From NCBI RefSeq assembly GCF_030418125.1, contig NZ_JAUHTR010000006.1, positions 186,001 to 250,000 of the forward strand: a stretch of DNA of 64,000 nt. Reading direction: 5' to 3'. The notes below the pieces were generated by a model that ran no database searches, was not told the origin of the DNA, and was given only the letters and a program-made list of their open reading frames with translations. Shown here one piece after another: positions 29,431 through 39,115 of the stretch. Position 1 is the first letter of the stretch; every line of letters begins with the position of its first letter. The stretch comes from Fictibacillus fluitans. GTDB taxonomy: Bacteria; Bacillota; Bacilli; Bacillales; Fictibacillaceae. Position numbers and translations under genes: made by a program.

Positions 29431-31782
29431 TTGTTTTTGTATTACATTGCTTTGCCATTTATCGCGGCCCTGTTGCTTTCTCTTTTTTCCCGACCGCTCT
29501 CAAAGACGTTCCATAACGGATGGCTGGTAGCACTTGTTCCTTTGGTTTTGTTTATTTTGTTTTTGACACACAGCAGCGGAATATCAGAAGGGCTGCCTGC
29601 GGTATCATTGACAAACTGGATCCCATCGATGGGCATACAGCTCTCCTTTTATCTGGATGGCCTCAGCCTTTTGTTTACATTGCTCATTACAGGCATAGGC
29701 TTTTTGGTTGTTTTATATTCTGTCTTTTATTTGAGCAAAAAAGAAAATTTGATCCATTTTTATATTTACTTGCTCCTTTTCATGGGATCCATGCTAGGGC
29801 TTGTGTTGTCGGATAATCTATTTGTTCTGTATACATTCTGGGAATTTACCAGCATATCTTCTTTTTTGCTGATCGGTTTCTGGTCGCACCGCGCACGATC
29901 CGTATATGGTGCACTAAAATCCATGATGATTACGGTATTTGGCGGGCTCTCCATGCTGGGAGGCTTTCTGCTGTTGTGGGTTGCATCGGACACAACCAGC
30001 ATCAGAGAAATTATCAGCCAAAAAGAAGAAGTGATGGCAAGCCCTCTTTTTACAGCCATCCTGCTGCTCGTATTAATAGGAGCCTTTTCCAAATCTGCGC
30101 AATTTCCTTTTCACACATGGCTTCCCGATGCCATGGAAGCGCCCACGCCAGTTAGTGCGTATCTCCACTCTGCCACCATGGTAAAAGCGGGAATCTACCT
30201 TGTTGCCAGATTATCATTATTGTTCAGCGGCAGTGACGTATTTTTCCTGTGTGTTTCCGGTTTTGGACTGATCACACTGTGCTGGGGTTCATTCATGGCC
30301 GTCCGGCAAACGGATCTCAAAGGGATATTGGCTTTTTCGACCATCAGCCAGCTTGGAATGATTATGGCTATGCTTGGCTTTGGTTCGGAGGCTGCCATTT
30401 TTGCCGCGGTTTTTCATATTTTTAATCACGCCACATTTAAGGGAAGCTTGTTCATGGTTGCGGGAATTGTGGACCATGAAACAGGGACGAGAGATATCCG
30501 TAAGCTCGGCGGCCTGATGACCTTTATGCCGATAACTGCAACCCTTGCCTTCTTTGGTACCTTTTCCATGGCAGGGTTCCCGCTCCCTATCTTTAATGGG
30601 TTTTTAAGTAAAGAAATGTTTTTTGATGCCTCGCTTCAAACAGCTGCTCCATCCGGCCTTGCAGCACAGGCAGCTCCCCTCTTTCCTTATCTCGCAGTTT
30701 TGGGAAGCATTTTTACATTTGTCTATTCGATGTACTTGTTCTTCGGAACGTTCAGGGGGAAAGTCCAATTGGACAAACTTGAGAAAAAACCGCACGAGGC
30801 TCCTTATGGAATGCTGATCGCTCCGTTTCTGCTTGTTTGTTTCATTGTTGTGATCGGACTTCTTCCCAACCTGATCAATGAACATCTTTTGGCACCCGCT
30901 GCAGGTGCGGTAGCCGGAACGTCAATTCATATGCATCTGGCGTTTTGGCATGGCATTAAATTGCCGCTTATCATGTCCTTGATTGTTGTTGCTACAGGCG
31001 CCTTGTTATTTCTTTTCAAGCGGTACTGGGAACGTATATACCGGTATCTCCCAGGAAAACTTTCAGCCGATAAAGCCTATCAGGCACTTCTTAACGGCTT
31101 GCTTAAAGGAGCAAAAAAGACGACAGCATCCTACATGACAGGTTCGTTAAGCCTGTATTTATCAATCATTGTATTGTTTCTCATTTGTGTGACCGCAGGA
31201 ATGATGGCTGCCACCGGGGGATTTGCCTTTAGTACAGATGATCTTTCACCCATTCAATGGCCGGAAGTCATCACAGGCATTGCCATGCTGATTGCTGCTA
31301 TTGCCACTATTTTTATGAAACGCCGGATCGCTGCCGTTATTGTTATCGGCGTGGTTGGTTACGGACTGGCGCTTTTGTTTGTATTATTCCGTGCTCCTGA
31401 TCTGGCCTTAACGCAGCTCATTATTGAAACAGTTACAGTCGTTCTCTTTCTGCTCTGTTTCTCGCATCTGCCAGTGATGAAACCAAACTCCAAACCACTG
31501 CGTTCCAAGGTGGCGGATGTCCTGATTTCATTGGCAGCAGGTGCACTCGTTACATTAGTCGCGATCTCATCTCACAGTTCCAAATGGTTTCAGCCCATCT
31601 CTGACTACTTTGTCAAAACCTCCTACTCGCTTGGCGGAGGAAAGAACATTGTGAACGTCATCCTTGTAGATTTCAGGGGGCTTGATACGATGTTTGAGAT
31701 TACGGTTCTCGGCCTCGCCGCATTAGGAATCTATGGAATGATTAAAATACGATTGCGGAAAAAAGGAGGAATGGAGCAATAA
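29431..31782 (+). CDS. mrpA: Na+/H+ antiporter subunit MrpA
   Basis: Large subunit of the Mrp cation/proton antiporter, related to complex I subunit NuoL. It has about 14 N-terminal helices with the NuoL core (FSKSAQFPFHTWLPDAMEAPTPVSAYLHSATMV, split across 30.08-30.18 kb), and C-terminal MbhD/MbhE-like helices ending with ILVDFRGLDTMFEITVL. TTG at 29431 follows GAAGGAGG by 7 bases; an in-frame ATG at 29407 overlaps the ribosome site. 783 residues, near the 800 usual. mrpC follows directly. Confidence 0.95.
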   Translation: MFLYYIALPFIAALLLSLFSRPLSKTFHNGWLVALVPLVLFILFLTHSSGISEGLPAVSLTNWIPSMGIQLSFYLDGLSLLFTLLITGIGFLVVLYSVFYLSKKENLIHFYIYLLLFMGSMLGLVLSDNLFVLYTFWEFTSISSFLLIGFWSHRARSVYGALKSMMITVFGGLSMLGGFLLLWVASDTTSIREIISQKEEVMASPLFTAILLLVLIGAFSKSAQFPFHTWLPDAMEAPTPVSAYLHSATMVKAGIYLVARLSLLFSGSDVFFLCVSGFGLITLCWGSFMAVRQTDLKGILAFSTISQLGMIMAMLGFGSEAAIFAAVFHIFNHATFKGSLFMVAGIVDHETGTRDIRKLGGLMTFMPITATLAFFGTFSMAGFPLPIFNGFLSKEMFFDASLQTAAPSGLAAQAAPLFPYLAVLGSIFTFVYSMYLFFGTFRGKVQLDKLEKKPHEAPYGMLIAPFLLVCFIVVIGLLPNLINEHLLAPAAGAVAGTSIHMHLAFWHGIKLPLIMSLIVVATGALLFLFKRYWERIYRYLPGKLSADKAYQALLNGLLKGAKKTTASYMTGSLSLYLSIIVLFLICVTAGMMAATGGFAFSTDDLSPIQWPEVITGIAMLIAAIATIFMKRRIAAVIVIGVVGYGLALLFVLFRAPDLALTQLIIETVTVVLFLLCFSHLPVMKPNSKPLRSKVADVLISLAAGALVTLVAISSHSSKWFQPISDYFVKTSYSLGGGKNIVNVILVDFRGLDTMFEITVLGLAALGIYGMIKIRLRKKGGMEQ

Positions 31783-32120
31783 TGGAAATTTTAATGTGTA
31801 TTCTGGGAGGCTCCCTTTTTGCGGCCGGCATCTATCTCCTGCTGCAGCGCCAATTGCTCCGCATCATCCTTGGGACAGCTTTGGTTTCCCATGGAGCTCA
31901 TCTCTTAATATTAACAATGGGAAAGTTAAACCGCGGAGCACCTCCCGTATTAAGTGAAGGAATCGAGCAATATACGGATCCATTGCCCCAGGCACTGATA
32001 TTGACCTCCATTGTTATCAGCTTTGGAGTGACCAGCTTTTTACTCGTTTTGGCCTATCGTGCTTACCAGAAAAACAAAACAGATATGATGGATCAGATGC
32101 GAGGTACAGAAGATGAGTAA
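31782..32120 (+). CDS. mrpC: Na+/H+ antiporter subunit MrpC
   Basis: NuoK-like subunit of 112 residues with three membrane helices and the conserved GTALVSHGAHLLI stretch. The ATG overlaps the mrpA stop by one base. In B. subtilis mrpB sits between mrpA and mrpC; here it does not. Confidence 0.93.
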   Translation: MEILMCILGGSLFAAGIYLLLQRQLLRIILGTALVSHGAHLLILTMGKLNRGAPPVLSEGIEQYTDPLPQALILTSIVISFGVTSFLLVLAYRAYQKNKTDMMDQMRGTEDE

Positions 32121-33591
32121 CCTGGTCATCCTTCCTATTTTGATTCCTTTGTTTTTTGGTGCATTATTTATTTTTTTTCATAATAAATTAGCAGTCGTCC
32201 GCTTAATGTCAATGATTGCTCTTGCGCTTAGTACAGCTGTTGCGGTCTTCATGATCTATGAGGTGTTTTCAAGAGGTTCATTAATCCTTGAAACCGGAGG
32301 ATGGAAAGCTCCCTATGGCATCATTCTGATCGCCGACAAATTGTCTTCCCTGCTGATTTTAACGACCAACATCATCGCGCTGGCAGCTTGCTGGTATGCA
32401 GGAGCCACTTTGGATGAAGCACGTGAAAAACACTATTTTTACACACTGTTTCTGATTCTGATCGCCGGAGTAAGCGGTGCTTTTTTGACAGGTGACCTAT
32501 TTAACCTGTTCGTCTTTTTTGAAGTACTGCTGATGGCTTCCTATGGACTGATTGTTCTTGGTGCCACAAAGGTCCAGTTGAGAGAATCCATTAAATATGT
32601 GCTGCTTAACCTCTTCTCTTCCATGTTATTTGTGACTACCGTAGCCTTTTTATATTCTGTTACAGGAACGGTGAATATGGCGCAGCTGGCCGAGCGTGTA
32701 GGTGCTGTAGAACAAAAGGGCGTCCTGACGACTATTGCGATTCTGCTGTTTGTGGTTTTTGCCACAAAAGGAGCTTTGTTCCCGCTTTACTTTTGGCTTC
32801 CAAAATCCTACACTGCGCCGCCTCCTGTCATCTCTGCATTGTTTGGCGCGCTGTTGACGAAGGTGGGAATCTACTCCATCTTACGGGTCTTTTCCTTGAT
32901 TTTTGTCTACAAACTGGAAACAACTCATACCTTTTTTGTCATCCTGGCAGGGTTCACCCTCGTTTTCGGTGTCATAGGAGCCTTGTCCACCCACAATGTG
33001 AAATTGATTATTGCATACAACATTATCCCTGCCATTGGGTTTATGATTTTGGGAATCGGGACGTTTTCTGCAGAATCACTGGCCGGGACTATCTACTACC
33101 TGGTCCATGATATGATTATAAAAGCAGCCCTTTTCTTCCTGGCCGGGATTCTCGTATATGTTGCGGGTACAAGCGATTTGCGGCAAATGGGCGGATATAT
33201 TAAAAAATACCCGCTCGTCGGGTGGATGTTTTTCATTGCAGCACTTGTTCTTGCCGGAATTCCTCCCTTCAGCGGATTTATTGGAAAACTGCTGCTGCTT
33301 AAAAGTGCTTTTGAAGAACAACACTATATGGTAGCTGCCATCGGTCTTGGCTGCAGCCTCTTGATCCTGTTGTCCATCATGCGCATATTTATTATGGCGT
33401 TTTGGGGAGAACAAAAAGAAGGTAAGGAAATGAGGCTGAAGCCGGGAATGGTGATTCCTCCGCTTGCACTTCTTGGCATTTCCGTTTTTCTCGGAATCGG
33501 AGCAGAATGGGTTTATCCGCACATCCAATCGATTGCCGACGGTCTTGCCGATCCGTCCCAATATATTAATGAAGTTTTAAAAGCGAGGTGA
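32113..33591 (+). CDS. mrpD: Na+/H+ antiporter subunit MrpD
   Basis: NuoN/NuoM-like proton channel subunit, 492 residues, with about 14 membrane helices, the TGDLFNLFVFFEVLLMASYGL motif (split here at about 32.5 kb) with the conserved Glu and KGALFPLYFWLPKSY with the conserved Lys. Overlaps mrpC by 8 bases. Confidence 0.95.
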   Translation: MSNLVILPILIPLFFGALFIFFHNKLAVVRLMSMIALALSTAVAVFMIYEVFSRGSLILETGGWKAPYGIILIADKLSSLLILTTNIIALAACWYAGATLDEAREKHYFYTLFLILIAGVSGAFLTGDLFNLFVFFEVLLMASYGLIVLGATKVQLRESIKYVLLNLFSSMLFVTTVAFLYSVTGTVNMAQLAERVGAVEQKGVLTTIAILLFVVFATKGALFPLYFWLPKSYTAPPPVISALFGALLTKVGIYSILRVFSLIFVYKLETTHTFFVILAGFTLVFGVIGALSTHNVKLIIAYNIIPAIGFMILGIGTFSAESLAGTIYYLVHDMIIKAALFFLAGILVYVAGTSDLRQMGGYIKKYPLVGWMFFIAALVLAGIPPFSGFIGKLLLLKSAFEEQHYMVAAIGLGCSLLILLSIMRIFIMAFWGEQKEGKEMRLKPGMVIPPLALLGISVFLGIGAEWVYPHIQSIADGLADPSQYINEVLKAR

Positions 33592-33598
33592 GTGCTCA

Positions 33599-34075
33599 AT
33601 GGCCTTTCAATTGTTAATCAATATTTTTATCGGGATCATCTGGATGTTCCTGTCGGAAAACTATTCGTTTGCGAGCTATGTCAGCGGTTTTGTCGTGGGG
33701 ATTGGCTTGATTTATTTGCTCAACCGCTACATCCCCGATGAATTTTACTTTCATAAGATTTGGGCCATCATTAAACTGATCTTTTTATTTAGTAAAGAAC
33801 TGATCCTCGCAAATTTTGATGTTCTAAAATGGATTTATAAACCGAAAATGAATTTTCGCCCCGGGATCATTGCCCTGCCCACCGATTTGAAAACCAATTG
33901 GGAGATCAATTTGCTGGCGAACCTGATTACTCTCACACCGGGCACGCTGTCAGTAGATGTATCGAGGGATCAACGCTTCATTTACATTCACGCTATTGAT
34001 CTGCCGGACACAAACGAAACGATCCATTCAATCAAAGAAACCTTTGAAAAAGCGATTATGGAGGTGACAAGATGA
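33599..34075 (+). CDS. mrpE: Na+/H+ antiporter subunit MrpE
   Basis: 158 residues with two or three N-terminal helices and a soluble C-terminus carrying LTPGTLSVDV, typical of MrpE. ATG after GAGGTGAG. Confidence 0.93.
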   Translation: MAFQLLINIFIGIIWMFLSENYSFASYVSGFVVGIGLIYLLNRYIPDEFYFHKIWAIIKLIFLFSKELILANFDVLKWIYKPKMNFRPGIIALPTDLKTNWEINLLANLITLTPGTLSVDVSRDQRFIYIHAIDLPDTNETIHSIKETFEKAIMEVTR

Positions 34076-34362
34076 GCAGTTGGTTCGAAAATGTCGTTAC
34101 TGTCTGTCTTATTGTGAACTGCCTCTCTGTTCTGTTACTCGTTTATCGGGTGGTTCGTGGCCCATCCAGTGCAGACAGAGCGGTTGCCATTGACACGATT
34201 GGAGTCAACCTGATTGCTATCACTGCCCTCGTTTCCATTCGGCTGAATACCATTGACCTGCATGATGTCATTTTACTGATCGGAATCTTGACCTTTATTG
34301 CTACCGTGGCCATTGCAAAATTTTTGGATAGGGGTGTTCTTATTGACAGAGATCGTAATTAG
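34072..34362 (+). CDS. mrpF: Na+/H+ antiporter subunit MrpF
   Basis: 96-residue three-helix subunit with YRVVRGPSSADRAVAIDTIG near residue 25. Overlaps mrpE by 4 bases (ATGA). Confidence 0.93.
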   Translation: MSSWFENVVTVCLIVNCLSVLLLVYRVVRGPSSADRAVAIDTIGVNLIAITALVSIRLNTIDLHDVILLIGILTFIATVAIAKFLDRGVLIDRDRN

Positions 34363-34681
34363 TATTTTTCTTATCCTCGGCACCTTTGTTGTGTTTTCCG
34401 GGACACTGGGCGTTCTCCGGTTCCCAGATGTGTATTCCAGGCTTCATGCCGCAACCAAGAGTGCCACACTGGGTGTTTCCGGCATTTTGATTGGCTCCTT
34501 TCTTTTCTTTTTGTATGCTCAGGACTTGGTCAGCGGAAAGCTTCTGCTTGGAATTGTATTTGTTCTTTTGACAGCTCCTGTGGGCGGTCACATGATTTCA
34601 AGAGCGGCCTACCGAAGCGGCGTTCCTTTATCTGAAAAAACGATACAGGACGAGTTGAACAGCGAGAGGGATTACTATTAA
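34343..34681 (+). CDS. mrpG: Na+/H+ antiporter subunit MrpG
   Basis: 112 residues, three helices, with GTLGVLRFPDVYSRLHAATK, the MrpG/MnhG signature. TTG at 34343 has GGGGTG 6 bases upstream and overlaps mrpF by 20 bases. It is the last gene of the operon. Confidence 0.92.
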   Translation: MTEIVISIFLILGTFVVFSGTLGVLRFPDVYSRLHAATKSATLGVSGILIGSFLFFLYAQDLVSGKLLLGIVFVLLTAPVGGHMISRAAYRSGVPLSEKTIQDELNSERDYY

Positions 34682-34689
34682 TGAAAGTT

Positions 34690-34721
34690 GGAAAGGGAGT
34701 TCTGGAAAATATCCCCTTTCC
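34690..34721 (+). terminator. Hairpin after mrpG
   Basis: GGAAAGGG/CCCTTTCC stem with a 15-base loop just after mrpG. The tail is A/T-rich but not a clean T run, so it is a weak terminator call. Confidence 0.45.
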
Positions 34722-34842
34722 ATATTTACAAATTTAACATATAATGATAAGAATCTAATATATTTCATTAATAATGGCTAGTTGATTACACAAGTATCTT
34801 TCCTGTCTTACGGACATAAGGTACGGAGAGTGATGTGATGTT

Positions 34843-35388
34843 ATGTTCATGACGGCAAGAGAACGGGTTGATTCCACAGTAAAAAAAGTAAAAGGCCAGA
34901 CGGCCAATATTTTAACACTGGTCAACCTCTCGCTCGGTGCTCTCGCTTTAATGTTTATTTTTAAAGATGATTTGAAAACCGGCTTTATTTTAATTTTTTT
35001 AGCAGGTCTTTTTGACCGGTTTGATGGTATGGTTGCCCGGAAATTAAACATAGAATCAGAGTTTGGCAAACAGCTAGATTCTCTTTGCGACTTAATTTCA
35101 TTTGGCATTGCGCCCGTATTTTTGCTGTACCAGGCCTCACTTTTTGAATATGGTGTTCCCGGCATTATTTTTACGATCTTATTTATCGTTTGCGGCGCCA
35201 TACGTCTGGCCCGTTTCAATATCACTGAATTCACAGGATCATTTGTGGGAGTTCCGATTACGGTGGCAGGCTGTTTGATTGCCATGTGCTACCTTCTCAC
35301 TCCTTTTATTCCGGGATATTACTTTATCTTTATTTTGATCGCTTTTTCTTTTTTGATGATCAGCAGCATTTCGATCCAAAAAAGATAA
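34843..35388 (+). CDS. pssA: CDP-diacylglycerol-serine O-phosphatidyltransferase
   Basis: Makes phosphatidylserine from CDP-diacylglycerol and serine. The 181-residue membrane protein carries the CDP-alcohol phosphotransferase motif DRFDGMVARKL...GKQLDSLCD with all Asp residues (about 57-82). ATG 34843 or 34849; the ribosome site (GGAG) is loosely spaced. Length is as in Bacillus. It stands alone after the mrp operon. Confidence 0.93.
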   Translation: MFMTARERVDSTVKKVKGQTANILTLVNLSLGALALMFIFKDDLKTGFILIFLAGLFDRFDGMVARKLNIESEFGKQLDSLCDLISFGIAPVFLLYQASLFEYGVPGIIFTILFIVCGAIRLARFNITEFTGSFVGVPITVAGCLIAMCYLLTPFIPGYYFIFILIAFSFLMISSISIQKR

Positions 35389-35410
35389 ACCAAATAGGAC
35401 AAAACAAAAA

Positions 35411-35436
35411 AACAGCTATAGCAGCAGCTGTTTTTT
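35411..35436. terminator. Bidirectional terminator pssA/pepF
   Basis: AACAGCT/AGCTGTT stem flanked by an A run and a T run. Confidence 0.85.
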
Positions 35437-35449
35437 GTTTTTTATTTGA

Positions 35450-37230
35450 TTAGTCATGAGTCAGTTCCAAAAATTCCTTTACGTCTTCCATTGCCACATC
35501 GATACCTTTTTTCCAGAACTCTGGCTTCGTTACATCTTCATTTAAATGCTTCATTGCAAGCTCTTCAACCGTCATGCTGGCTGTGTCTCTAAGAAGGGCA
35601 ATGTATTTCTCTTCAAATCTGGTTCCTTCCTGTTTGGCAATGGCATAAATGCTGGCACTGAATAAATAGCCAAACGTATACGGGAAGTTATAAAACGGAA
35701 CATCAGTAATATAGAAATGAAGCTTTGAAGCCCAGAAATACGGATGATAGCTTCCCAGCGAATCACAAAACGCTTCTTTTTGTGCTTCGACCATGATTTC
35801 CTTCAATCGTTCAACAGGTACAAGGCCTTGTTTTCGCTCTTCATAAAACCTTGTTTCAAATAAAAAGCGTGCATGAATGTTCATAAAGAACGCCACTGAG
35901 CGCTGCGCTTTGTCTTCGAGGAGGGCGATTTTTTCTTCCTTGCTTTTTGCGTTTCTCACGGCAGCGTCAGATACTACCATCTCCGCAAAGGTAGAAGCTG
36001 TTTCAGCCACATTCATCGCATAGTCAGTTGCCAAAAATGGCATATCATCCATCACGTAAGAATGGAAAGCATGGCCAAGTTCATGTGCCAATGTTGAAAC
36101 ATTACTTGGAGTGCCTGAGTAAGTCATGAAAATCCGTGTTTCATTCTTCACCCGGAATCCTGTGCAGAATCCGCCCGGCCGTTTCCCCGCACGGTCCTCT
36201 GCTTCAATCCATTGCTTTTCAAATGCGTGCTTTGAAAACTCCGCCATCTTCGGGCTGAAGGATTGGAATTGTTCAACAATAAAGCTGGCACCTTCATCAT
36301 AGCTCATTTTGGTGTCCACATTGGAAAGCGGAGCATCCACATCGGCCCAACTCAGTTTCTCTACGCCCAGCAGTGAAGCTTTTCGGTTCAGATACGTTAC
36401 GAACAGCTCCTTGTTTTCCTCGATCGCCTGCCACATCGCCTGCAGTGTGTCATCTGACATTCGGTTAATGTCGAGAGGCTCTTTCAGGACATTGTCCCAC
36501 TTACGATGTTTATACACGCTGTTCCGGAATCCCGCAATATGGTTTAAGGCTTCTGCGCAAAAATCCGCCTGCTCATCCCAAGCTTCCGTGTATTTGGCAA
36601 AAACACTTTCTCTTTCTTCTCTGTCCGGACTTGTCATGCGGTTTTCTGCCTGTCCAACAGAAAGAACCTCTTTCTTTCCGTCCTGTTCCACTTCGATGCC
36701 AATTTTCCCTACAACCGTGTCATACAGGGTGGACCAGCTGTGATATCCGTCCACTGCCAAATCATTCATTAACGCTTCCTGTACATAGGATAGCTTTTGT
36801 GAAGCGAGTTTCGCCTTTCAGACAAAGGAAACGCAACAGCAGCAAAATAAGGTTTTTGAATCACAGAATTCCACTCTTTATCTGGAATATCGGCCATCTT
36901 GTTATCCAATAGGACCAATACTGTAGAATAAACAGCGTTTAGCGATTCCAATTTACCGCGAAGATTCAAGGCCTGCTTGTCATTAACATCCTGTGCCGTC
37001 AAACAGCCGATAAAGGATACACATTCATTGATCAGCGCAGCATTCTCCTGAACGCCTTCAACAATCTCCTGAAGTGATTCCTCGGAGAATTGGAAATCTT
37101 CGACTTTCTGGTTAAGGTCCGCGAGTTGTGTTTCAATGCGTCCAATCGCAGCAAGCAATTCTTCCGAGCGGCTTCCGCCCTTAAATATTGATTCCAGATC
37201 CCAGCTTTCGCGCAATCCTTGCAATAGCAT
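35450..37230 (-). pseudogene. M3 family oligoendopeptidase gene broken by a frameshift
   Basis: Two adjacent minus-strand frames make one M3B oligoendopeptidase (PepF clade, about 593 residues). The N-terminal piece (36769-37230) ends in FPLSERR then frame-shifted residues. The C-terminal piece (35450-36769) carries the zinc motif HELGHAFHS. Reading back from the C-terminal frame gives KLASQKLSYVQEAL before MNDLAVDGYHSW, which continues SERR naturally. One base is missing at the AAA at 36809-36811. This is a one-base deletion or a sequencing error; if real, the peptidase is inactive. Confidence 0.88.
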
Positions 37231-37320
37231 CTAAAATCCCCCTTATGTAAGAAATATTCGATCTATTTCCATTATAGTGAAATTTTTTTGAAAAATCGAC
37301 CCTTTAGTTTATTTTACATA

Positions 37321-37350
37321 AAAACTCTCTTCCCTCAATCTGGAAGAGAG
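37321..37350 (-). terminator. Terminator after the 24-residue frame
   Basis: CTCTCTTCC/GGAAGAGAG stem followed by TTTT on the minus strand, just after a small minus-strand frame. Confidence 0.7.
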
Positions 37351-37357
37351 CAAGAAG

Positions 37358-37432
37358 CTATTCTGCGATGCAAAGATACATGAAATATACGAGGGTAATG
37401 ATCATTATGGCAAATAGCAAAACTTCCTGCAT
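37358..37432 (-). CDS. Putative 24-residue membrane peptide
   Basis: A minus-strand frame MQEVLLFAIMIITLVYFMYL plus CIAE, entirely one hydrophobic helix. It has a TAAGGGAGG ribosome site about 10 bases upstream and a terminator right after it. Nothing is recognised at sequence level; short one-helix subunits of transporters or oxidases look similar. The rest of the 37.25-37.74 kb gap shows no gene. Confidence 0.5.
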   Translation of the reverse strand: MQEVLLFAIMIITLVYFMYLCIAE

Positions 37433-37743
37433 GCGCCCGAGCCTCCCTTATGTATTGTTCTTTACATCTATTCCCCTTAATACAGTGATCAATCCCATTA
37501 TTGGTATTATTCTGTATTAAGCTTTATCTACATTATTCTTTGCTCTCTTCGTGATACCTCCAGCCTTCTTCGAAAATACTATGAAATAGGGAAAGAAAAA
37601 GCTTGTTCCATTTTAATTCGAAATTGTTGCATTTTCCTGTATGGTCGCATATATTATAGTCAATTCTCAAAATGTTGAATATAGGAAACATTTTAACCTA
37701 AGGGACACCCTGTGACGTATTTTGCAAAAGAAGGTGAGCAACA

Positions 37744-38994
37744 TTGAATAGTAAAGCATTGGAAGCCGCAATGCCCAGAAAAGGTAAACTCCGCAGAGCC
37801 ATTCCTTTTCTCGGCCCCGCATTTCTTGTAAGTGTGGGCTATATCGATCCCGGCAACTGGGCTACAAATATCGAAGGCGGTGCTGCATTTGGCTACACGC
37901 TTTTATGGGTTCTATTGCTCAGTAATCTCATGGCCATTTTGCTGCAAACAACCGCTGCAAAACTCGGGGTAGCCACAGGAAAATCATTATCGGAAAACTG
38001 CCGGCAGCATTTTAAAAAACCGGTCGCTGTTTTTTTATGGATAACAGCTGAGCTGGCTGCCATGGCAACGGATCTCGCCGAATTTCTCGGAGCAGCCCTG
38101 GGGATCTATCTCTTGCTGGGCATTCCTTTGTTCCCGGCTGCATTGATCGGAGCTGCAGTTACATTTGGCATCCTTATGCTCCATAAATACGGCTTCCGCT
38201 TTATTGAACAAATTATTCTTGGCTTCGTCATCATAGTGGCTGCTGTTTATATTGTTGAACTTTTTTATGCCAAACCGGACCTTGGGCAGGTCGGCTATCA
38301 TCTGGTCGTCCCCCATCTCAACTCGGCAAGCATTCTGGTTGCCATCGGAATGCTCGGTGCCACCGTTATGCCGCATAATATTTTTCTTCATTCTTCTGTT
38401 GTGAAGAACCGCTTGAAAAAAAATCAGCCGAAGCATAATCACCGGGTATATAAGTATGCAATAGTGGATTCATTGCTTGCGTTGAATGTGGCATGGTTCA
38501 TTAACTCGGCCATGATTGTAGTAGCGGCAGCTGTCTTTTACAAAAATGGGGTGAAGGTTACATCCATTGAAGATGCCTATTCCACCCTGACACCGCTCCT
38601 TGGCGGTTTTGCGAGTCTCGCTTTTGCCATCGCCCTGCTTTCTGCCGGCCTTTCATCCTCTGTAACAGGGACCATGGCCGGTCAGTATATACTGGAAGGC
38701 TTTCTTAACATCAAGATTCCGATATGGGTGCGAAGGGTCGTAACCATGATTCCTGCTTTGATTATTATTGGAATGGGGATCAATACGTGGAAAGCGCTGG
38801 TCGTGAGCCAGGTTATTCTGAGCATGCAGCTTCCGTTTACGATTATTCCATTGATTATGTTTACCCGAAATAAGAAGATCATGGGAAGCTACGCCAACAA
38901 GCGCTGGACCAATATCCTGCTGATTTTGGTGGCGGCGGTCATTATTATTTTGAATGGCCTCCTCATTTATCAGACATTCGGCGGCGAATTTTAA
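37744..38994 (+). CDS. mntH: Nramp-family Mn2+/H+ symporter MntH
   Basis: Divalent metal importer of 416 residues and about 11 helices. The metal-binding motif DPGNWATNIEGG lies in helix 1 and MPHNIFLHSS in helix 6. TTG at 37744 has AAGGTGA at 6 bases; a later ATG at 37771 is possible. In B. subtilis mntH is repressed by MntR; a weak, uncertain MntR-like sequence lies just upstream. Confidence 0.95.
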   Translation: MNSKALEAAMPRKGKLRRAIPFLGPAFLVSVGYIDPGNWATNIEGGAAFGYTLLWVLLLSNLMAILLQTTAAKLGVATGKSLSENCRQHFKKPVAVFLWITAELAAMATDLAEFLGAALGIYLLLGIPLFPAALIGAAVTFGILMLHKYGFRFIEQIILGFVIIVAAVYIVELFYAKPDLGQVGYHLVVPHLNSASILVAIGMLGATVMPHNIFLHSSVVKNRLKKNQPKHNHRVYKYAIVDSLLALNVAWFINSAMIVVAAAVFYKNGVKVTSIEDAYSTLTPLLGGFASLAFAIALLSAGLSSSVTGTMAGQYILEGFLNIKIPIWVRRVVTMIPALIIIGMGINTWKALVVSQVILSMQLPFTIIPLIMFTRNKKIMGSYANKRWTNILLILVAAVIIILNGLLIYQTFGGEF

Positions 38995-38996
38995 AA

Positions 38997-39035
38997 ACAC
39001 CAAGCAAGGCTTATGCCTCTGCTTGGTGTTTTTTT
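38997..39035 (+). terminator. Terminator of mntH
   Basis: AACACCAAGCA/TGCTTGGTGTT stem then seven T. Confidence 0.9.
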
Positions 39036-39115
39036 ATGCTATTAATTTATTTACAATAATCATGATAATTCCTGTTAATGAGAACAAGACTGTAATTCGT
39101 GAAGAAATTGTCTTA

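Noticed and set aside
37690-37715. MntR operator upstream of mntH
   Set aside because: TTTAACCTAAGGGACAC matches only about 10 of 17 positions of the MntR box, too weak to list as a site.
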